This document shows, piece after piece, positions 59,307-64,000 of a stretch of DNA of 64,000 nt. Every line of letters starts with the position of its first letter. Position 1 is the stretch's first letter. The translations under genes were made by a program, and so were the position numbers. Source of the DNA: Desulfofundulus luciae. GTDB lineage: Bacteria > Bacillota > Desulfotomaculia > Desulfotomaculales > Desulfovirgulaceae. The stretch spans positions 1-64,000 of the forward strand of contig NZ_JAUSUX010000002.1 in assembly GCF_030813795.1 (NCBI RefSeq). The letters are read 5' to 3'. Under the pieces are notes generated by a model. It saw only the letters and a list, made by a program, of their open reading frames with translations. It searched no databases and was not told where the DNA came from.

Positions 59307-60197
59307 ATGAAAATTCGAATTGTAAGCGGCTTTTTGGGGTCTGGGAAAACCACCTGTATTTGCAACATGCTGGAGAAGAGGGAAGGTATCACCAGTGTGC
59401 TGGTAAATGAGTTCGGCGACATCGGTATTGATGCTGAGCTGATCCAGCGGGGAGAAGCGGTGGATATGGTTGAGCTCCCCAGTGGCTGTATTTGTTGCAC
59501 CCTGAGAAATGATTTGGTGCAGGCGGTAGAGGAAATAAAAACCAGGGTCAACCCGGAGCGTCTGATTATTGAACCATCAGGCCTAGCGGTACCTTCGGGT
59601 ATCCTGGAGGCCCTGGAACCCGTAAAGGAAAAATTGGGTTTGGAGATTGAAGCGATTATCGGTATCGTAGATGCCGACGGTTTTTTGCCCAACCTTGAGT
59701 CCGGCCTGTTTGGTGATTTCTATACCGACCAGTTGGCCAATTCCGATATTATTCTGATCAACAAGGTGGATTTGGTGTCGCCGGAAACGCTCCAGAGGGT
59801 AGAGGAAGAGATTCGTAAGTATAACCAGTCGGCGATCATCCTACATACTGTAAACTGCCGGGCTGAAATCCCGGCACTGGAAAAACATGAAGGAATTGAT
59901 TATCTACATTTACACTTTGATCATGAATTTGACTCCCTCGCCATTACTCCGGAAGGTATTTACCGGCGGGATGGCATTGAACAGGTCCTGCGGGACGCAA
60001 AAGAAGAAAAATTTGGTCATATCTATCGTGCTAAAGGAATTTTTCAAACCGGGGAGGGTTACTACAACTTTGACCTGGTCCACGGCCAGATCAATTTTAA
60101 GAAACTAAAGGGTGGGAGTGGCAATAAGTTTATTTTTATCGGCAAAGGTTTTGATAAAAAGGCGGTTGAGGAAAGCCTGGCCCGGGCCAGGACATAA
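59307..60197 (+). CDS. CobW/COG0523-family GTPase (copy 3)
   Basis: This 296-residue GTPase keeps the classical motifs SGFLGSGKTTCICNML, the metal-binding GCICCTLR (C-x-C-C), EPSGLAVPSG, and NKVDLVSPE. Of the three CobW copies it is the most canonical. The start is ATG 59307, in frame with upstream ATG 59277. Close coupling with a MoxR/VWA pair (27 nt) suggests that the three act together in metal insertion into a corrinoid or methyltransferase protein. Confidence 0.92.
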   Translation: MKIRIVSGFLGSGKTTCICNMLEKREGITSVLVNEFGDIGIDAELIQRGEAVDMVELPSGCICCTLRNDLVQAVEEIKTRVNPERLIIEPSGLAVPSGILEALEPVKEKLGLEIEAIIGIVDADGFLPNLESGLFGDFYTDQLANSDIILINKVDLVSPETLQRVEEEIRKYNQSAIILHTVNCRAEIPALEKHEGIDYLHLHFDHEFDSLAITPEGIYRRDGIEQVLRDAKEEKFGHIYRAKGIFQTGEGYYNFDLVHGQINFKKLKGGSGNKFIFIGKGFDKKAVEESLARART

Positions 60198-60224
60198 AAC
60201 CCGGGGAAGGAGAGATTACCCGGC

Positions 60225-61049
60225 ATGGGCGCCGTTGTAGAATGGAAAATCGGGGACGTTTGGACTCAAAAGGAACCCTTTTATCTCCCGGTGGGAGAGG
60301 AAATACAGTTATTTGAAGCCGCGGCGGCGGGGCGGCTGCCGGTGATGCTCAAGGGACCCACGGGATGTGGGAAGACCAGGTTTCTGGAATATATGGCCTA
60401 CCGGTTACGCCGTCCCCTGGTTACCGTGGCATGTCACGAAGATTTAACCACTGCCGACCTGGTGGGGCGATATCTTTTAAAGGGTGAAGAAACAGTTTGG
60501 GTCGACGGACCGCTTACCACGGCTGTAAAACGCGGTGCCATCTGTTACCTGGACGAGGTGGTGGAAGCCCGCAAGGATACCATCGTGGTCATTCACCCCC
60601 TCACTGACGACCGGCGCTTTCTTCCACTGGAAAAAAAGGGGGAAGTAATTAAGGCGCCGGACACCTTTATGCTTGTAATTTCATATAATCCGGGTTATCA
60701 GACAATTTTAAAGGACCTCAAACAGAGCACCAAGCAAAGGTTTGTGGCGCTGGAATTTGATTTTCCACCGGCCGATTACGAGACAGAAATCGTTCGCAGG
60801 GAGGCGGAAATAAACTCCGATGTGGCCGCCAAGCTGGTTAAAGTGGCGGGGAAGATGCGCACACTTAAAAACCGGGGTCTGGAAGAAGGAGTAAGCACCC
60901 GCCTGGTGATTTATGCCGCCACCCTGGTTAAACATGGTATTGAGATGCTAGAAGCGATAAAAACAGCCATGATTAAACCTATTACCGACGATCAGGTAAT
61001 TCAAAAGAGTCTGGAGGAGATTGCCGCCACCCTGCTGGCGGAGGGCTAG
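60225..61049 (+). CDS. MoxR-type AAA ATPase (CbbQ/NorQ-like)
   Basis: This 274-residue AAA+ protein shows [20 protein letters not shown] (Walker A), [14 protein letters not shown] (Walker B), and the NPGY sensor [20 protein letters not shown]. CbbQ/NorQ proteins pair with a VWA partner to remodel and activate metalloenzymes (Rubisco, NO reductase). The VWA partner is the next gene. GGGAAGGAGAG precedes the ATG. Confidence 0.94.
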   Translation: MGAVVEWKIGDVWTQKEPFYLPVGEEIQLFEAAAAGRLPVMLKGPTGCGKTRFLEYMAYRLRRPLVTVACHEDLTTADLVGRYLLKGEETVWVDGPLTTAVKRGAICYLDEVVEARKDTIVVIHPLTDDRRFLPLEKKGEVIKAPDTFMLVISYNPGYQTILKDLKQSTKQRFVALEFDFPPADYETEIVRREAEINSDVAAKLVKVAGKMRTLKNRGLEEGVSTRLVIYAATLVKHGIEMLEAIKTAMIKPITDDQVIQKSLEEIAATLLAEG

Positions 61050-61066
61050 ACCGGAGGATTGAGGTA

Positions 61067-63982
61067 ATGTCCGAAATAAAGGATCGGGCAAAACATGTTT
61101 GGGCTGTAGATAAAAGCACCCTGGAGGATGTCCTGGACGGTAAAATGAACCCCGTCCTGCGTGAGGCCTGGCAGCAAGCCGTGGCTATTCTGGAGACGGC
61201 CGGGGATGAAGAATTTTACCAGCACTGGCTGGCAGGGACGGGGGAGCTCATGGCAGCATCCTGGGAAGTAATCTGGGAATGGTTACACCGCAGCCCTGGC
61301 ACCCTCGGTATTGTTACTCCAGTTGCGTTGGTTCCATGGGCCCGTTGCAGCGCCCTGGTGGCCCGGTATGCTCCCGCCGAGGCGGTGGGGTTGATCCGCT
61401 CCGGACGCCGGATTTTAGCACAGATACCCCCTGACATACAGCAGTCCTTACTGGAGGACTGCGCGATTTTAGCCCGGATTAACTGGCCGGCAGCAACGGT
61501 GTTTTATGCCAGTTTACCCATGCTGGCCCAGTGGTCTGATAAAGGCGCCGTGAAGAGATGGGTGCAGGCGGGTCTAGCCCTGGCGGGACAGGATGTGGAA
61601 ATGGGGCGGGCTTATTTCGCAGCCCATAGCCTTTGGCAAAAGGCTTCTTTCAGCGACCTTTTTGTTCCCTGGGTTACCTGGGGCCAGGAATTGGCCCGGA
61701 TTACTCCGGTTATGGCGCAGGCTTATTTCACCAGCACTCCGGTGCTGGCTGGTGCCCTGGGCGAACAATTTTCCACATCCTTCCTGGCAGAGTGGGCCGA
61801 CTGGGCCAGATTCCTGGCCGAACAGGATGTCGAAACGGCAATCGCCTTTCTGAACAGCAGCCCGGGGGTGCTGGGTTCAGGTATGGGGGTAGCTCTTAAG
61901 GAATGGGCAGAGTGCGGGCGAGAACTTTTAACCCGTGATCAAAAAGTGGCCCGGTCCTTTTTTGAAATGACCCACCGGGCCTTGCAGCAGGCCACCTGGC
62001 CGGAGGTACGGGCCTGGGTTGAACGGGCGGTCCGGGAGTGTGGGGAAAACGCGGAAAAGCTGGCCGAAATGATGGCTTTGGCCACTCGTGAAAGCATGGC
62101 CCTGCTGGCCGGTCTACGCCAGGGGATCACATTGGCGGAGGAGGAGCGCAGCCTGGTTACGTACGGGGCAGCCCTCTTTGAGCGGCCGGTAGTTATAAAA
62201 CCCAGTAACATTCTCCCCGTAGAAATAACCGGAGGAGATCGCCTGTTTGCCACCACCGATGGCCGGCGGGTTTACCTGCCGGAAAACGTGAATGTTTTTC
62301 CGGCCCGGGAAAAGAATCAGGCCCTGTTAAGATTAATGCTGGTGCACGAAATGGCTCATCTGGCGGAAGGCACTTACCGGTTAACCGCAGCCGAACTGGC
62401 GGAGGCGGCCCGTCGCACTGGTTTACCGGAGGCGCAACGGGGAGAAGTATCCTGTCTGGAAGAGTGGCTGGACCTTTTCCCGGACTATGCCCTGATGCGT
62501 ACCGTTTTTGAACTGGTGGAAGACGCCCGGGTTGATCATCTTACCCGGGTGAGATATCCGGGACTGGTCCGGGAATACCATGAGTTTGGCAGGCTGGCGC
62601 CGGTGCCCTTTCCCTCCGGTACCCGGGAGGCCGGGCTGGCTTCCCTGGCCAGGTTGTCTTTGGGGCAGCCGGCCCCGGAAGATATGGCCATCGAGCCGGG
62701 TCTTCTTCTCCAGCAAAAAATATTTGCCAACCGGTCGGCTACCGTGAAGGACAGCCTGGAAGTGGCCGCCGCCTGGTACCGTTTTCTAGCAGATAAGCCT
62801 GCTGCCGGAGGGGAAGCCCGTTACCCCCAGGCCCTCTACCGGGGCCGGTTACGGCCGGACCTTGTTGCCGTCAATGCCGAGGTGGAAGCTGAATCCTCGC
62901 CGGTAAAGAGCCGGCAGAGGGTTGAAAGCCGCCTTCGGGTTAGGCCGGGTCCGCCGGGTACGGCCACTGCCTACCGGACGGGCAAATTTTACGGTGCCTT
63001 AAAAAGCCTTTTGCAGGGCTTTTTCCAGGAAGAATACACAGCCTACCGCAACGTTTACTACTACGATGAGTGGGACGTTACTGTGACCGGATACAAGCCT
63101 GACTGGTGCCGGGTGGGTGAAGTTGTTTTGCAGCCCAGCACCCGGCGGTTTGTGGAACAAACGTTAAGGGATTATTACGGCTTGATCAGCACTCTGAAAA
63201 GATATTTCGCCATGTTGCGCCCCGACCGCTTCCGGCGCTACCGCCGCCAGGAGGAGGGGGAACAGGAGGATATTGACGCCATTGTTGAGGCCTGGGCCGA
63301 GCGAGCCGTGGGGGCGCCGGCTACCGGTTTCATGATCCGCCGGGATAAGCGTTTGCGGGATGTGACAGTGGCCTTTTTATTGGACCTTAGCGGCTCCACG
63401 AACCAGGTTTTGGACAACGGAAAGACCATTCTGGATATTGAAAAAGAAGCGGTTATTATCATGGCCGAAGCACTGGAGGTGATTGGTGACCGCTACGCCC
63501 TCTACGGGTTTAACGGGGAAGGGAGACAGAAGGTTAATTTTTACATCGTTAAAGAGTTTAACGAGCCATACGGGCAGCAGGTCCAGCAAAAGTTCGGGGG
63601 TATGGTCAGTGATGGCCTCACCCGCCTGGGGGCGGCCATCCGGCATGCCACCAACAAGCTGCAATCGGTAGAGGCAGCGGTAAAACTGCTGCTGATCTTG
63701 AGCGATGGGCGACCCTACGATGTGGATTACTGCGCTGCTAAAGGCAACAGCGATCTGCGCTCTTGGTTAAGTGCAGACTATACGCTTTATGCACGGGAAG
63801 ACTGCCGCATGGCTCTTCGGGAAGCACGAATGAAATGCATAACGCCCTTTTGCATTACGGTGGATCGTAAGGGAAAGGAATATCTGGAGGAAATTTTTGG
63901 ACCTGGCGGGTATGTGGTAATTGACGATGTGACCATGTTGCCGGAAAAATTGCCATTAATTTATAAAAAGTTGACCGTTTAA
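61067..63982 (+). CDS. Large VWA-domain protein (CbbO/NorD-like)
   Basis: This 971-residue protein has a long N-terminal helical-repeat region (about 1-380, with recurring AxxFxxxxPxxLxxW-like units of about 35 residues), a zinc-protease-like HEMAH (His427-His431) and a C-terminal von Willebrand A domain with MIDAS Asp773-x-Ser775-x-Ser777 (LDLSGSTNQ) and LSDGRPYDVDY. It is the partner of the MoxR-type ATPase. CbbO and NorD proteins bind the target enzyme and couple it to the ATPase. The length exceeds NorD (about 640). A GGAGG site precedes the ATG. The next gene would start beyond the window. Confidence 0.92.
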   Translation: MSEIKDRAKHVWAVDKSTLEDVLDGKMNPVLREAWQQAVAILETAGDEEFYQHWLAGTGELMAASWEVIWEWLHRSPGTLGIVTPVALVPWARCSALVARYAPAEAVGLIRSGRRILAQIPPDIQQSLLEDCAILARINWPAATVFYASLPMLAQWSDKGAVKRWVQAGLALAGQDVEMGRAYFAAHSLWQKASFSDLFVPWVTWGQELARITPVMAQAYFTSTPVLAGALGEQFSTSFLAEWADWARFLAEQDVETAIAFLNSSPGVLGSGMGVALKEWAECGRELLTRDQKVARSFFEMTHRALQQATWPEVRAWVERAVRECGENAEKLAEMMALATRESMALLAGLRQGITLAEEERSLVTYGAALFERPVVIKPSNILPVEITGGDRLFATTDGRRVYLPENVNVFPAREKNQALLRLMLVHEMAHLAEGTYRLTAAELAEAARRTGLPEAQRGEVSCLEEWLDLFPDYALMRTVFELVEDARVDHLTRVRYPGLVREYHEFGRLAPVPFPSGTREAGLASLARLSLGQPAPEDMAIEPGLLLQQKIFANRSATVKDSLEVAAAWYRFLADKPAAGGEARYPQALYRGRLRPDLVAVNAEVEAESSPVKSRQRVESRLRVRPGPPGTATAYRTGKFYGALKSLLQGFFQEEYTAYRNVYYYDEWDVTVTGYKPDWCRVGEVVLQPSTRRFVEQTLRDYYGLISTLKRYFAMLRPDRFRRYRRQEEGEQEDIDAIVEAWAERAVGAPATGFMIRRDKRLRDVTVAFLLDLSGSTNQVLDNGKTILDIEKEAVIIMAEALEVIGDRYALYGFNGEGRQKVNFYIVKEFNEPYGQQVQQKFGGMVSDGLTRLGAAIRHATNKLQSVEAAVKLLLILSDGRPYDVDYCAAKGNSDLRSWLSADYTLYAREDCRMALREARMKCITPFCITVDRKGKEYLEEIFGPGGYVVIDDVTMLPEKLPLIYKKLTV

Positions 63983-64000
63983 CGGAGGAGGAACATCTTA
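63983..64000 (+). promoter_or_regulatory. Ribosome binding site of a gene beyond the window
   Basis: CGGAGGAGG at 63984-63992, followed by AACATCTTA at the window edge, suggests that another gene of the same operon begins just outside. Confidence 0.6.

Overview
The window looks like a chromosomal segment of an anaerobic, endospore-forming Firmicute of the Desulfotomaculum/Pelotomaculum (Peptococcaceae) type. The reasons are the Gram-positive gene order tadA-SRP RNA-dnaX-ebfC-recR-bofA and tmk-holB-ricT-yabA-rsmI-abrB, the sporulation-linked genes bofA, ricT and abrB, two T-box leaders, a moderately GC-rich base composition, and very heavy investment in corrinoid methyltransferases, a ferredoxin-linked 2-oxoacid oxidoreductase and cobalamin handling. 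The genus is inference.

Layout. 0-0.3 kb: the end of an rRNA operon (5S rRNA and terminator). 0.5-8.4 kb: corrinoid methyltransferase locus 1, with UroD-type methyltransferase, corrinoid protein, methyl-tetrahydrofolate methyltransferase, MetH-activation-like protein, HutC/GntR regulator, second corrinoid protein, RACo-type reductive activator, and a convergent UroD-like gene. 8.5-15.4 kb: a structured RNA candidate, pdxST, then a T-box-controlled serine operon (class V aminotransferase, serA, histidine-phosphatase, serS). 15.5-23.4 kb: a tRNA-rich accessory zone holding four serine tRNAs (UGA, GCU, CGA, GGA), two arginine tRNAs, VapBC, a small HicBA island inside a tRNA-Ser duplication, gene remnants, mtaB, tadA and the SRP RNA. 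23.4-36.1 kb: conserved housekeeping genes plus a kor-type 2-oxoacid:ferredoxin oxidoreductase operon. 36.2-40.2 kb: a metG T-box interrupted by a 229-bp palindromic insertion with a 12-bp target duplication, metG, tatD, cobO and a second structured RNA candidate. 40.3-64 kb: CobW GTPases, corrinoid proteins, two methyltransferase systems and accessory proteins.

The most unusual region is 44.3-52.8 kb. Three genes there carry in-frame UGA codons exactly where paralogues in the same window have cysteine, and each UGA is followed by a hairpin at bacterial SECIS distance. They are a UroD/MtaA-type methyltransferase (Sec312), a small thioredoxin-like protein (Sec-Ala-Ala-Cys) and a thioredoxin-like domain fused to a coiled-coil-less SMC-type ATPase. 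The two thioredoxin-type SECIS hairpins have the same spacing and show a compensatory base-pair change. They sit among six more small thioredoxin-fold proteins, an aquaglyceroporin, a TSCPD-domain protein, a zinc ribbon protein, a CobW GTPase and a cytosolic BtuF-like protein. I read this as one selenium-dependent corrinoid methyl-transfer and redox system; its substrate cannot be told from sequence.

Downstream, 53.2-58.3 kb encodes a complete separate methyl-transfer set (corrinoid protein, RACo, MtrH-like protein, flavin-binding protein, UroD methyltransferase). 58.4-64 kb encodes a QueG-like iron-sulfur protein, a third CobW GTPase and a MoxR/VWA pair, likely maturation factors. No selA, selB, selC or selD, CRISPR array or replication origin is visible in the window.
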